A DNA stretch of 64,000 nucleotides, from contig JANXYX010000029.1 in the NCBI GenBank assembly GCA_025408425.1, positions 27,586 to 91,585 of the forward strand, given 5' to 3'. The notes beneath the pieces were generated by a model. The model ran no database searches. It was given only the letters and a program-made list of their open reading frames with translations, and was not told the DNA's origin. Origin of the DNA: Granulicella sp. (GTDB lineage Bacteria > Acidobacteriota > Terriglobia > Terriglobales > Acidobacteriaceae). Position 1 is the stretch's first letter; every line of letters begins with the position of its first letter. Shown here in pieces: positions 16,054-24,713 of this stretch. The position numbers were made by a program, and so were the translations under genes.

Positions 16054-16845
16054 ATGCACACCGCTCCAACCCTCTCCCTCGCAGGTCGCACCGCCCTCAT
16101 CACCGGAGGCTCCCGCGGCATCGGAGCAGCCACGGTCCGCCTCTTCCGCCAGGCCGGAGCCCGCGTAGCCTTCAGCTACCAGTCCGCCACCGACGCGGCC
16201 CTCGCACTCCAGGCCGAGTGCGGAGGCCCCGATCTCTGCCGCGCCATCCAGCAAACCCTCGCCACCCCAGAGGACGGCCAGTCCCTCGTCGCCGCCGCCA
16301 TCGCCGCCTTCGGACAACTCGACATCCTCATCGTCAATCACGGCGTCTGGCCCTCCCACGACGCGCCCATCGCCGCCATGACCACCACCCAGTGGCGCAG
16401 CACCCTCGCCATCAATCTCGACAGCGTCTTCGGCCTCGTCCAGTCCGCCGTAGCCCACCTCCAATCCCAGCCCCACACATCAGGCCCCCGCGGCCACATT
16501 GTCCTCGTAGCCTCCACTGCTGCCCAGCGCGGCGAGGCCTTCCACGCCGACTATGCCGCCAGCAAAGGCGCACTCCTCTCCCTCACCAAAAGCCTCTCCT
16601 CAGAGCTCGCCGCATCCGGCATCTACTGCAACTGCGTCGCCCCCGGCTGGGTCGCCACCGACATGTCCGCCGCTGCCCTCACCCATCCTGAAACGTCCAA
16701 GCAAGTAATGAGCGCCATTCCCCTCGGCCGTCCCGCCCACCCCGACGAGATCGCCGGCCCCATACTATTTCTGTGCACCCCATTCGCCGGATTCATCTCC
16801 GGTGAGATCTTCAACGTCAACGGCGGCGCCGTCCTCGTAGGCTAA
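16054..16845 (+). CDS. Short-chain dehydrogenase/reductase
   Basis: A 263-residue classical SDR starting at ATG 16054; the long in-frame upstream extension overlaps the previous gene and is rejected. The cofactor site TGGSRGIG is at about residues 17-24. The NHG strand end (LIVNHGVW) lies near 93. The catalytic Ser is in LVASTAAQRGE, and Tyr/Lys are in YAASK near 165. The tail ends GEIFNVNGGAVLVG, as is usual in FabG-like enzymes. It is an NAD(P)-dependent carbonyl reductase or alcohol dehydrogenase. The substrate is unknown; it is not next to other fatty-acid genes except fabZ 940 bases away. Confidence 0.88.
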   Translation: MHTAPTLSLAGRTALITGGSRGIGAATVRLFRQAGARVAFSYQSATDAALALQAECGGPDLCRAIQQTLATPEDGQSLVAAAIAAFGQLDILIVNHGVWPSHDAPIAAMTTTQWRSTLAINLDSVFGLVQSAVAHLQSQPHTSGPRGHIVLVASTAAQRGEAFHADYAASKGALLSLTKSLSSELAASGIYCNCVAPGWVATDMSAAALTHPETSKQVMSAIPLGRPAHPDEIAGPILFLCTPFAGFISGEIFNVNGGAVLVG

Positions 16846-16886
16846 AGCACCTTGTACCTTCCACGTCGCACGTCGGAGTCTCCTGC

Positions 16887-17753
16887 ATGAAGAAGATCGC
16901 TCTCGCACTCATCTTCGCCGCCACCCTCACACCCCTCTACGCCAGCGCCCAGGCCGGCAATATCCCCAGCGCCGCCCCCACCCAGCCCTCCAACATAACG
17001 CAGGAGCAGCGCGGCCGCCAACTCCTCGACCAGATGGTCACTGCTCTCGGCGGAGACGCCTGGCTCAACCGAAAGGATATGTCCGTCCTCGGACGCACCG
17101 CCGCCTTCTTCCGCGGCGACCCCAACGGCAGCGTCGTCGACTACTCCTCCCAGCACCAGTTCCCCAGCCCGCCAGACACCAGCCCCGCCCGTCCCGAAGC
17201 CGAGCGCATCGGATTCATCACCGACAAAAGCATGATCCTTCCCGGCAAGAAGATCGATGTCGTCCAGGTCTGGACCAACGACAACGGCTACGAAGTCACC
17301 TACAAGGGCCGCACTATCCTTCCCAAAGACATCGTCGAAGACTACCTCCGCCGCCGCAGCCACTCCATCGAGAGCCTCATCCACGACTGGCTCAGGCAAC
17401 CCGGCGTAATGGTCATCGCCGAAGGAACCACCATGATCGAGCGTCGTCTCGCCGATCAGGTCACCGTCCTCAGCGCCAACAACGACGCTGTCACCCTCGC
17501 CCTCGACGCCACCACCCACCTCCCCCTCCGCCGTACCTTCCAGTGGCGCAACACCACCTACAAAGACCACGACGAGGACGCCGAAGAGTACGACGACTAC
17601 CACACCATTCAGGGCCTCCCCACCGCCCTCCGCATCACCCGCTACCGCAACGGAGACATGGCCTCCCAGCGCTACCTCTCCAAGGTCGAATACAACACCA
17701 ACCTCTCCCCGGAACTCTTTAACCCCGACAACCTCCTCAAGAAAAAGCAGTAG
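16887..17753 (+). CDS. Exported protein of unknown function upstream of fabZ-lpxA
   Basis: A 288-residue protein with a clear Sec signal peptide (MKKIALALIFAATLTPLYASAQA). An AGTCT-type spacer lies behind GGAG before the ATG. The mature part starts with a helix (QEQRGRQLLDQMVTALGGDAWL) and then an extended beta pattern rich in Asp and Thr, with ALGGDAWLNRKDM and LPLRRTFQWRN. This resembles acidobacterial outer-membrane-lipoprotein-sorting-like proteins, but no family is firmly recognised. The TTY...DHDEDAEEYDDYHTI acidic cluster near residues 229-246 is a possible metal-binding segment. It is 30 bases upstream of fabZ, so it may share a transcript with lipid A genes and act in the envelope. 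Confidence 0.6.
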   Translation: MKKIALALIFAATLTPLYASAQAGNIPSAAPTQPSNITQEQRGRQLLDQMVTALGGDAWLNRKDMSVLGRTAAFFRGDPNGSVVDYSSQHQFPSPPDTSPARPEAERIGFITDKSMILPGKKIDVVQVWTNDNGYEVTYKGRTILPKDIVEDYLRRRSHSIESLIHDWLRQPGVMVIAEGTTMIERRLADQVTVLSANNDAVTLALDATTHLPLRRTFQWRNTTYKDHDEDAEEYDDYHTIQGLPTALRITRYRNGDMASQRYLSKVEYNTNLSPELFNPDNLLKKKQ

Positions 17754-17783
17754 CCAACCCGCGCATTTATACTCATCACTGCC

Positions 17784-18317
17784 ATGAGTGACCAGACCGC
17801 AACACCATCCACCCCCACCCCCGAAGCCACCAGCCAGACCATGAACATCGGTCAGATCATGGCTATCCTGCCGCATCGCTACCCCTTCCTGCTCATCGAC
17901 CGCGTCACCGAGATCGAGCGCAAGAAGCGCATCGTCGCCATCAAAAACGTCACCATCAACGAGCCCTTCTTCCAGGGTCACTTCCCGGACTACCCCATCA
18001 TGCCCGGCGTCCTCATGATTGAAGCTGTCGCCCAGGCCGGCGGAGCGCTCCTCCTCACCGAGTTCCCCGACCGAGCCGAGCGCCTCATGGTCTTCACCGG
18101 AATCGAGAACGCCCGCTTCCGCCGCCCCGTCGTCCCCGGCGACCAGCTCCGTCTCGAAGTCACCGTCGTCCAGTGGCGCAGCCGCGCCGTCAAGATGCTC
18201 GGCATCGCCACCGTCGACGGCAAGGTCGCCTGCGAAGCCACCATCATGTGCCAGCTCGTCCCGCGCCCAGCCAAGCCCGTCGTCGCCGAACCTACACCAG
18301 AGGCCCCAACCGAGTGA
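17784..18317 (+). CDS. fabZ: 3-hydroxyacyl-[acyl-carrier-protein] dehydratase
   Basis: A 177-residue hotdog protein that removes water from 3-hydroxyacyl-ACP in fatty acid elongation. After a 20-residue Thr/Pro-rich leader it shows IGQIMAILPHRYPFLLIDRV, with catalytic His in PHRYPFLL. FFQGHFPDYPIMPGVLMIEAVAQAGG follows, with catalytic Glu in MIEAVAQ. A Pro/Ala-rich tail (PRPAKPVVAEPTPEAPTE) extends past the normal end of FabZ. The stop overlaps the lpxA GTG start, so the pair is translationally coupled, matching the common fabZ-lpxA order and linking hydroxyacyl supply to lipid A synthesis. Confidence 0.95.
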   Translation: MSDQTATPSTPTPEATSQTMNIGQIMAILPHRYPFLLIDRVTEIERKKRIVAIKNVTINEPFFQGHFPDYPIMPGVLMIEAVAQAGGALLLTEFPDRAERLMVFTGIENARFRRPVVPGDQLRLEVTVVQWRSRAVKMLGIATVDGKVACEATIMCQLVPRPAKPVVAEPTPEAPTE

Positions 18318-19117
18318 GTACCGCCAGCATCCATCCCACCGCCATCGTCGCTCCCGGCGCACAGATCCCAGCATCCTGCACCATCGGCCCCTTCTGCACC
18401 ATCGGCCCCAACGTTGTCCTCGGCGAGCACTGCGAACTCGTCTCCCACGTCGTCCTCGACGGCCACCTCACCCTCGGCGCCAGAAACAAGGTCTACTCCT
18501 TCGCATGCCTCGGCATCGCCCCGCAAGACCTCAAGTACAACGGCGAACCAACTCGCCTCACCATCGGCAACGACAACTCCATCCGCGAGTATGTCACCAT
18601 CTCCCGCGGAACCATCGGCGGCGGCGGCATCACCTCCCTCGGCTCAGGCTGCCTCATCATGGCCTACGTCCACATCGGTCACGACTCCCACATCGGCTCC
18701 GGCTGCATCCTCGCTAACGCCGCCACCCTCGCCGGCCACGTCATCGTAGAGGACTTCGCCGTCGTCGGAGCCCTCTGCCCTGTCCACCAGTTCTGCCGCA
18801 TCGGCAAGTACTCCTACGTCGGTGGAGGAACCACCATCACCCAGGACGTCCTCCCCTACTCCCTCACCTCCATCGAGCGCAACAACCACGCCTACGGCCT
18901 CAACAAAGTAGGTCTCGAACGCCGCGGTTTCAACCCCACCCAGATCAAACAGCTCCGCGCAGCCTTCCGCCTCCTCCAGGCCTCCAAACTCAACACCTCC
19001 GACGCCCTCGCCGCCATCCGCGCCACCCTCGCCGCATCCCCCGAAGCCCCTGAAACAGCGCACGTCACCTATCTCGCGGACTTCATCGCCAACAGCCATC
19101 GAGGCATCATCAAGTAA
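18314..19117 (+). CDS. lpxA: UDP-N-acetylglucosamine O-acyltransferase
   Basis: A 267-residue enzyme of the left-handed beta-helix family that transfers a 3-hydroxyacyl chain from ACP to UDP-GlcNAc, the first step of lipid A synthesis. It uses GTG, overlapping fabZ by 4 bp; the longer upstream frame is not real. Hexapeptide repeats run from residue 5 to about 190 (IHPTAIVAPGAQIPASCTIG and IGNDNSIREYVTISRGT). The catalytic His lies in MAYVHIGHDSHIG near residue 122. The C-terminal helical domain includes NHAYGLNKVGLERRGF and a three-helix end (ALAAIRATL). Together with lpxI in this window it shows the organism makes lipid A. Confidence 0.95.
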   Translation: MSTASIHPTAIVAPGAQIPASCTIGPFCTIGPNVVLGEHCELVSHVVLDGHLTLGARNKVYSFACLGIAPQDLKYNGEPTRLTIGNDNSIREYVTISRGTIGGGGITSLGSGCLIMAYVHIGHDSHIGSGCILANAATLAGHVIVEDFAVVGALCPVHQFCRIGKYSYVGGGTTITQDVLPYSLTSIERNNHAYGLNKVGLERRGFNPTQIKQLRAAFRLLQASKLNTSDALAAIRATLAASPEAPETAHVTYLADFIANSHRGIIK

Positions 19118-19205
19118 GCGCCCCTTCTCAACAAATCTTCAATCCGTCTGGCATTGCACCTTCGTCCATGTTCCAATCGTCACGCACTCAGGAGAGGTTC
19201 AAGTC

Positions 19206-20816
19206 GTGACGCAAAACGCCCGCAAAGATAGCGCAATCCCAGCAATACTCCCCAGCCAATCCCGCCGCCGCTTTCTCCAGCAAACCAGCGCCACCCTGGC
19301 CGCCTTCGCGCTTCATCCCTCCGCCCTCTTCGCATCTGGTACTCCGGGCAAGCCAGCCCTCGTCTCCACACCACTAGGCAAACTCCGCGGCGAAACCGTC
19401 GGAGCCCTCAGCACAGGTCCAGCCGTCCGCATCTTTCGCGGCGTCCCCTTTGCCCAGCCACCCATAGGTCCCCTCCGCTTCCGCCCGACCCTCCCCGCCA
19501 AACCCTGGAAGGGAATCCGCGACGCCACAGCTTTCGCTCCCGCCGCCATACAGCCGCAGGACCCCGGAGTAGCCCACAGCGAAGACTGCCTCTACCTCAA
19601 CATCTGGGCACCCTCTGGCCCTGGCCCATTCCCCGTCTTCGTCTGGATCCACGGCGGCGGCTTCACCAACGGACGCTCCTTCGCTCCCATGTTTGACGGC
19701 TCCGAATTCGCCCGCCAGGGCATCGTCCTCGTCTCCGTCGCCTACCGCCTCGGTGTCTTCGGCTTCATGGACCTCGAACCCCTCCTCGGCCCCTCCTACG
19801 CCGATAGCGGCAACAACGCCCTCCGCGATCTCACCGCCTCCCTCCAGTGGGTCCACAACAACATCGCCGCATTCGGTGGAGACCCCACCCGCGTCACCGT
19901 CGGCGGTGAGTCCGCCGGAGCCAAAGCCACCGCAGCCCTCATGGCCATCCCCCAGGCCGCCAGCCTCTTCCAATCCGCCATCTCCGAGAGCGGCGGCGGC
20001 GAGCGCATCAACACCATTCCTCAAGCCACCGCCGTCGCCCACCAATACGGCGATCTCTGGCGCAGCAAACACCCCGCGTCAACCTCCTCCTTCGACGACC
20101 TCCTCACCGCCTCGCCCGCCGATCTCATCGACGCCCAGAACGATCTCGTCGCCGCCTCCAACCGCCACTTCCCCTTCCGCTCCGAAGTCGGCCACAACTT
20201 CCTGCCCAGCCGCCCCGTCACCATCATCGCCACCAGCGCCGCTACTGGCAAACGTCTCCTCATCGGCACCAATCGCGACGAGAGCGCAGCCTTCCTCGGC
20301 CCACATCCCACCGCCGACCCCACCAACCGCGACCTCGGCAACATCGACCTCGCCACCTTCAACGAAGTCTTCGCCAAATACAAATCCATCTACCCCAACC
20401 TCACCGACGAGCAACTCCGCATCCGCGCCGTCACCGCCGAAGAGTACTGGGTCCCCAGCGTTCGCCTCGCCCAGGCCCACACCCGCGCCGGCGGCAGCAC
20501 CTGGATGTACCGGCTCGACTACACCAAACCCTCCGGTCCCTTCGCCGGCGAAGCCTACCACGCCCTCGACCTCAGCCTCGTCTGGCAAAAGCCTGACAAC
20601 ATCGAGCAAGCCGACCCCGCTGCCGCGCCCCTCGCGCTCCAGATGCATCAGGCTTGGGTCGCCTTCATTCAGGGCAACGCCCCCACAGCCCCCACTCTCC
20701 CTTCGTGGCCTCGCTTCCACCCCGACACCCGATCCACCATGATCTTCGCCCCCAATGCCCACGTCGAAGAGAAGCCCTTCGAAGCTGAACTGCAACACTG
20801 GCACGGCGTTCTCTAA
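19206..20816 (+). CDS. Type B carboxylesterase, Tat-exported
   Basis: A 536-residue alpha/beta-hydrolase of the carboxylesterase type B family with GTG start and strong AGGAGAGG. The N-terminus has a twin-arginine signal (SRRRFLQQTSATLAAFALH), so it is likely exported folded. Motifs are VRIFRGVPFAQPPIGPLRF near residue 75, SEDCLYLNIWAP and the oxyanion loop VWIHGGGFTNG. The nucleophile elbow is GGESAGA (Ser near 239). Relatives hydrolyse esters of short acids or phenols; the natural ester is not identifiable. The neighbours are an exported dehydrogenase and two redox enzymes, between lpxA and lpxI. Confidence 0.85.
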   Translation: MTQNARKDSAIPAILPSQSRRRFLQQTSATLAAFALHPSALFASGTPGKPALVSTPLGKLRGETVGALSTGPAVRIFRGVPFAQPPIGPLRFRPTLPAKPWKGIRDATAFAPAAIQPQDPGVAHSEDCLYLNIWAPSGPGPFPVFVWIHGGGFTNGRSFAPMFDGSEFARQGIVLVSVAYRLGVFGFMDLEPLLGPSYADSGNNALRDLTASLQWVHNNIAAFGGDPTRVTVGGESAGAKATAALMAIPQAASLFQSAISESGGGERINTIPQATAVAHQYGDLWRSKHPASTSSFDDLLTASPADLIDAQNDLVAASNRHFPFRSEVGHNFLPSRPVTIIATSAATGKRLLIGTNRDESAAFLGPHPTADPTNRDLGNIDLATFNEVFAKYKSIYPNLTDEQLRIRAVTAEEYWVPSVRLAQAHTRAGGSTWMYRLDYTKPSGPFAGEAYHALDLSLVWQKPDNIEQADPAAAPLALQMHQAWVAFIQGNAPTAPTLPSWPRFHPDTRSTMIFAPNAHVEEKPFEAELQHWHGVL

Positions 20817-20874
20817 ACCACCCTCAACGCCCTCATGACAGCAGTACACTGATTTCCGTTAGCCACGACCCTCT

Positions 20875-22014
20875 ATGACCCCCATCCGCACACGACTCCT
20901 CGTCTTCGCAGCCCTCAGCGCCTTATCCCTCACTCACCGCGCCGCCGCCCAACAACCCATCCGCGTCGCAATCGTCGGTCTGGTCCACGGACACGTGCAA
21001 GGCTTCCTCAGGGGTCTTCAGTCCCACCCCGAAATCCAACTCGTCGGCATCTCCGAACCCGACACTGCTCTCCGCGAGAAATACGCCGCCAGCGCCCATC
21101 TTCCTGCCAGCCTCTTCTTTCCCACGGAAGCCGCCATGCTTCAATCCACCCACCCCCAGGCAATCCTCGTCTACACCTCCATCGCCAACCACCGCGCCGC
21201 CATCGAGCAGGCAGCACCCCTCCACATCGCCGCCATGGTCGAGAAGCCCCTCGCCACCACCGTCGATGACGCCCTTGCCATCCAGTCCCTTGCCGCCAAA
21301 TACCACGTACCCATCCTCACCAACTACGAGACCACCTGGTACGCCAACAACACCGCCGCACACACCATGCTCGAAGATGGCAGCATCGGAGACCTGCGTA
21401 AGCTAGTCGTCCACGACGGCCACCGCGGCCCCCAGGAGATCGGCGTAGGCCCCGAGTTCCTCTCCTGGCTCGTCGACCCCAAACTAAACGGTGCCGGAGC
21501 ACTCTTCGACTTCGGCTGCTATGGCGTCGATCTCGCTACCTGGTTCCTGCACGGTGAACTCCCACTCTCCGTCTCTGCCACCACTCTCCACATCAAGCCC
21601 CAGATCTACCCCAACGTCGACGACGACTCCACCATCGTCCTCACCTACCCCCACGCGCAGGTCATCATCCAGGGCTCCTGGAACTGGCCCTTCGACCGCA
21701 AGGACATGGAAGTCTACGGCGCCAGGGGCTACATCGACACCGTCTACGTCGATACCACCCACGCCGATCAACTACGCCTGCGACTACCCGGCGAAGCCGT
21801 CGAACACCGTGAGACTGCACCCCCACTCGCAGCACCCCAAAACGACCCCATCAGCTACCTCGCCGCCGTCCTCAAAGGCTCACTGCAGCCACAACACGAC
21901 CTCACCTCGCTCGACACCAACGTCACCGTCGTCCGCATCCTTGATGCCGCACGCCGCTCCGCCCAGACCGGTCGCACCATCTACCTCTCCGAAGAGGTCC
22001 AGCATTCCAAATAG
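20875..22014 (+). CDS. Exported Gfo/Idh/MocA-family oxidoreductase
   Basis: A 379-residue protein with a Sec signal peptide (TRLLVFAALSALSLTHRAAA). It is followed by a Rossmann NAD(P)-binding start IRVAIVGLVHGHVQGF, where GLxHGH replaces the usual GxGxxG. It has the conserved MVEKPLATTVDDALAI (EKP motif, near residues 122-137) and the C-terminal GAGALFDFGCYGVDLATWF segment with its metal-like DxGxY/HxxD-type helix. The family interconverts hydroxyls and ketones of sugars, some in a stereo-inverting cycle. Export of a cofactor-bound enzyme suggests cofactor is carried in tightly, as in glucose-fructose oxidoreductase. The sugar substrate is unknown. Confidence 0.8.
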   Translation: MTPIRTRLLVFAALSALSLTHRAAAQQPIRVAIVGLVHGHVQGFLRGLQSHPEIQLVGISEPDTALREKYAASAHLPASLFFPTEAAMLQSTHPQAILVYTSIANHRAAIEQAAPLHIAAMVEKPLATTVDDALAIQSLAAKYHVPILTNYETTWYANNTAAHTMLEDGSIGDLRKLVVHDGHRGPQEIGVGPEFLSWLVDPKLNGAGALFDFGCYGVDLATWFLHGELPLSVSATTLHIKPQIYPNVDDDSTIVLTYPHAQVIIQGSWNWPFDRKDMEVYGARGYIDTVYVDTTHADQLRLRLPGEAVEHRETAPPLAAPQNDPISYLAAVLKGSLQPQHDLTSLDTNVTVVRILDAARRSAQTGRTIYLSEEVQHSK

Positions 22015-22111
22015 CATCTTGCCCCTCATCTCCCCGCCCACGTCGATCCGGGCGCATCTTGTAAACTGAGCCCTTGCCCGGGTTCGCACTCCCGCACGCA
22101 CGGAGACACTC

Positions 22112-23656
22112 ATGATTCGCGATCTTCTGGACTTTGCCCCCGCGCAACCCCAGCATGCCGACGTATGCATCGTCGGCGCAGGTGCGGCCGGCATCATCCT
22201 CGCCATCGAACTCGTCCGGCAAGGCAAGACCGTCCTGCTCCTCGAAGGCGGTGGAGCCGATGTCGAAGATCCCTCTCAGGAGCCATATCTCAGCGAGACC
22301 ACAGGAATCCGCCACACCGGCATTCACATCGGCCGATTCCGAGCCCACGGCGGTACCACCACGCGATGGGGAGGCCAGATCCTCGAACTCGATGAAATCG
22401 ACTTCGAGTCCCGCCCCGGCATCGCAGGCAGTGGCTGGCCATTTCCAAAATCAGAGCTCACCCCGCACTACGCAAAGGCCATCGAACTCGAAGGCCTCTC
22501 CCACTCCACCCTCGCAGATGATGCCGTCTGGCGCGAGATCGGACTTGCCACTCCCGCCTTCGACTCAATCCAGCCCTTCTTCTCACGCTGGTGCCCCGAA
22601 CCCAACTTCGCCCGCCTGCATCGCGACACACTTGAGAAACACCCCGCCATCACCATCTGGCTCCACGCCAACGCCGTTGAGATCAACTGGGACGGCCCAC
22701 GCTTCCGCAGCGTCCGCTGCAAGACCCTCTCCGGCATCGAAGCCACCTTCACCGCCGATGAATTTGTCTTCTGCCTTGGCGGTATCGAAAGCTCCCGCTT
22801 CTTCCTCCAGCCCCGCGCCTCGGACGGCCCGTGGCTCAGCTCAGGACTGCTGGGCCGTTACTTTCAAGACCACATCATCTGCGCCGGCGGCACCATCGAA
22901 ATGAATGACGCCCATGCATTTCATCGCATGTTCGATAACGTCTTCAGCCGCGGCCTCAAGTATCAGCCCAAGCTTCGTCTCGCTCCAGCCGCCCAGACCG
23001 CCGCCGGCACCCTCAACGTCGCGGCCATGGTCTCATTCCTCAGCGACTCCGACGCAGCGCTCGCGCAGCTCAAGGAGACGGCCAAGCGCCTCCTCCAGGG
23101 TCGCTGGCGCGAGAGCAAACTCAACGATCTCCTCCACGCCCTGCGCTACTCCCCGTTGCTCGCTCAGCAGATCTTCCGCTACAGCGTTCAGCATCGTGCC
23201 TACAATCCGTCCAACTCCGTCATCGAGCTGCTCGTCCACTGCGAGCAGGAGCCGGAATCCAAAAGCACCATCACCCTGGCCGACTCGCGAGACTCCCTCG
23301 GTATGCTCCGCACTCACCTCGACTGGAAGATCTCCGAGCGAGAGATCTACTCCATTCGAACCTTCGTCGAGGTCGCCGCCAGGTCCCTCTCCAGCATCGG
23401 TCGCGTCATCCCCGATCCCGAACTGATGGCGCTCAGCTCCAGCTTCATGGAACGTTGCGGAGACGGCTATCACCACATGGGCGGCATGCGTATGTCCACC
23501 TCGCCCAACGATGGCCTCGTCGATCCCAACCTCCGCCTCCACGGTATGGAGAACGGATACATCTGCAGCAGTGCCGTCTTTCCAAGCTCCGGCTTCTCCA
23601 ATCCCACCCACACCCTGCTCGCCCTTGCCGTCCGTCTCGCCGAACACCTAAGCTAA
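22112..23656 (+). CDS. GMC-family FAD-dependent oxidoreductase
   Basis: A 514-residue flavoprotein with an N-terminal FAD site (ADVCIVGAGAAGIILAIELV, residues 16-35, then LLLEGGG) and the second FAD contact GGTTTRWGGQ. The C-terminal HHMGGMRMST...NGYICSSAVFPSSGFSNPTHTLLALAVRLAEHL carries the catalytic His-rich region and the closing GMC-C motif. A YHHMGGMRM pair supplies likely catalytic His. The family oxidises sugar or aliphatic alcohols. It lies 26 bases upstream of an aldo/keto reductase, an arrangement seen near exopolysaccharide or glycan genes in this phylum. GGAG is placed at a suitable distance before ATG. Confidence 0.85.
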   Translation: MIRDLLDFAPAQPQHADVCIVGAGAAGIILAIELVRQGKTVLLLEGGGADVEDPSQEPYLSETTGIRHTGIHIGRFRAHGGTTTRWGGQILELDEIDFESRPGIAGSGWPFPKSELTPHYAKAIELEGLSHSTLADDAVWREIGLATPAFDSIQPFFSRWCPEPNFARLHRDTLEKHPAITIWLHANAVEINWDGPRFRSVRCKTLSGIEATFTADEFVFCLGGIESSRFFLQPRASDGPWLSSGLLGRYFQDHIICAGGTIEMNDAHAFHRMFDNVFSRGLKYQPKLRLAPAAQTAAGTLNVAAMVSFLSDSDAALAQLKETAKRLLQGRWRESKLNDLLHALRYSPLLAQQIFRYSVQHRAYNPSNSVIELLVHCEQEPESKSTITLADSRDSLGMLRTHLDWKISEREIYSIRTFVEVAARSLSSIGRVIPDPELMALSSSFMERCGDGYHHMGGMRMSTSPNDGLVDPNLRLHGMENGYICSSAVFPSSGFSNPTHTLLALAVRLAEHLS

Positions 23657-23681
23657 CATTGACGTTCAGGAGCGCATCCCC

Positions 23682-24680
23682 TTGGAAACCACAACCATAG
23701 GCTCGACTGCACGTCACACCACACGTCTCGGCTTCGGCTGCTCCAGCATCATGGGTGGTCTTGGGCGGCGTGAGTCCCTCGCCATGCTCGAAGCCGCCTG
23801 GGACGCCGGTATCCGCCACTTCGATGTCGCCCCAATGTACGGCTATGGAGAAGCCGAGGTCTGCCTCGGCGAGTTCATCAAGCGTCATCCCGGTCAGGTC
23901 ACCGTCACCACCAAGTACGGAATACCCCCCGGACGCAACCTTGCCCTCGTTCGCATTGCTCGTTCCATGGTGCGCCCCATCATCCAGCGCTTCCCCGGAA
24001 TGAAGAAGCGCATCGCCGGCATCGCCGCGACCGCGACTCATATAGAAGAAAAGGCAGCCTTCACTCCCGAGCAAGCCAGCGCTTCCCTCCAGCGCAGCCT
24101 CACCGCCCTCAAGACGGACCACATCGATGTCTGGCTGCTGCATGAAGTCTCCGCCAGCGAGTTGCGCGACGAAGGCCTCCTCCGTCTCCTCGAAGACTCT
24201 GTCACCGCGGGAACCATCGGAACCTTCGGCGTCGGCAGTGGTGGTGGCAAGATCCCCGACCTCCTCGCACTCCGTCCCGAATACTGCCCCACCCTCCAAT
24301 TCGAGTGGTCCATTCTCGATCCTGTCCCGAACACCGGCAGCACCTTCCGTATTCATCACAGCTCGCTTACCGGCAACTTCCGCTCCCTGCACAGCACGCT
24401 GCTCTCCGACCACGACCGCTGCCGCCGATGGTCCCAACTTACCGGTGCCGATCTCGCCGATCCCGAGATGCTGGCAAAGCTCATGCTCAAAGCTGCCCTG
24501 GTCCAAAACCCCGCCAGCATCATCCTCTTCTCTTCCAAGAATCCCGCGCACATCCAGGCCAATGTAGCCGTAGCCTCCAACGAGTCACTCGCTGCTCCAG
24601 CGACCGCCCTCTACCAACTCGTGCAGTCCGAGCGTGCCAGCCTCGTCCCTCCCACACCCAATCCAGAGGCGCGCTCATGA
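23682..24680 (+). CDS. Aldo/keto reductase
   Basis: A 332-residue AKR with a TTG start eleven bases behind AGGAG. The (beta/alpha)8 catalytic features are visible: DVAPMYGYGEAEVCLGEF near residues 49-66 gives Asp and Tyr of the tetrad, VTTKYG near 78 gives Lys, and the DVWLLHE strand near 148 gives His. These enzymes reduce aldehydes or ketones with NADPH. The C-terminal part (IILFSSKNPAHIQANVAVAS) is the usual cofactor-clamping loop. The gene follows the GMC gene by 25 bases and precedes lpxI by 33, so the three may form one transcript. The substrate is unknown. Confidence 0.85.
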   Translation: METTTIGSTARHTTRLGFGCSSIMGGLGRRESLAMLEAAWDAGIRHFDVAPMYGYGEAEVCLGEFIKRHPGQVTVTTKYGIPPGRNLALVRIARSMVRPIIQRFPGMKKRIAGIAATATHIEEKAAFTPEQASASLQRSLTALKTDHIDVWLLHEVSASELRDEGLLRLLEDSVTAGTIGTFGVGSGGGKIPDLLALRPEYCPTLQFEWSILDPVPNTGSTFRIHHSSLTGNFRSLHSTLLSDHDRCRRWSQLTGADLADPEMLAKLMLKAALVQNPASIILFSSKNPAHIQANVAVASNESLAAPATALYQLVQSERASLVPPTPNPEARS

Positions 24681-24713
24681 GCCGTAAGAACGCCCCGGCT
24701 ACGGTCGCCTGAC

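Noticed and set aside
18173..18313. Upstream extension of lpxA inside fabZ
   Set aside because: The GTG at 18314 overlapping the fabZ stop gives the normal LpxA N-terminus; the extension is Arg-rich out-of-frame sequence.
16842..18374. 510-residue frame on the minus strand over the exported protein and fabZ
   Set aside because: It mirrors genes with recognised motifs and its Gly/Val/Asp/Glu-heavy composition is the usual antisense image of C-ended codons.
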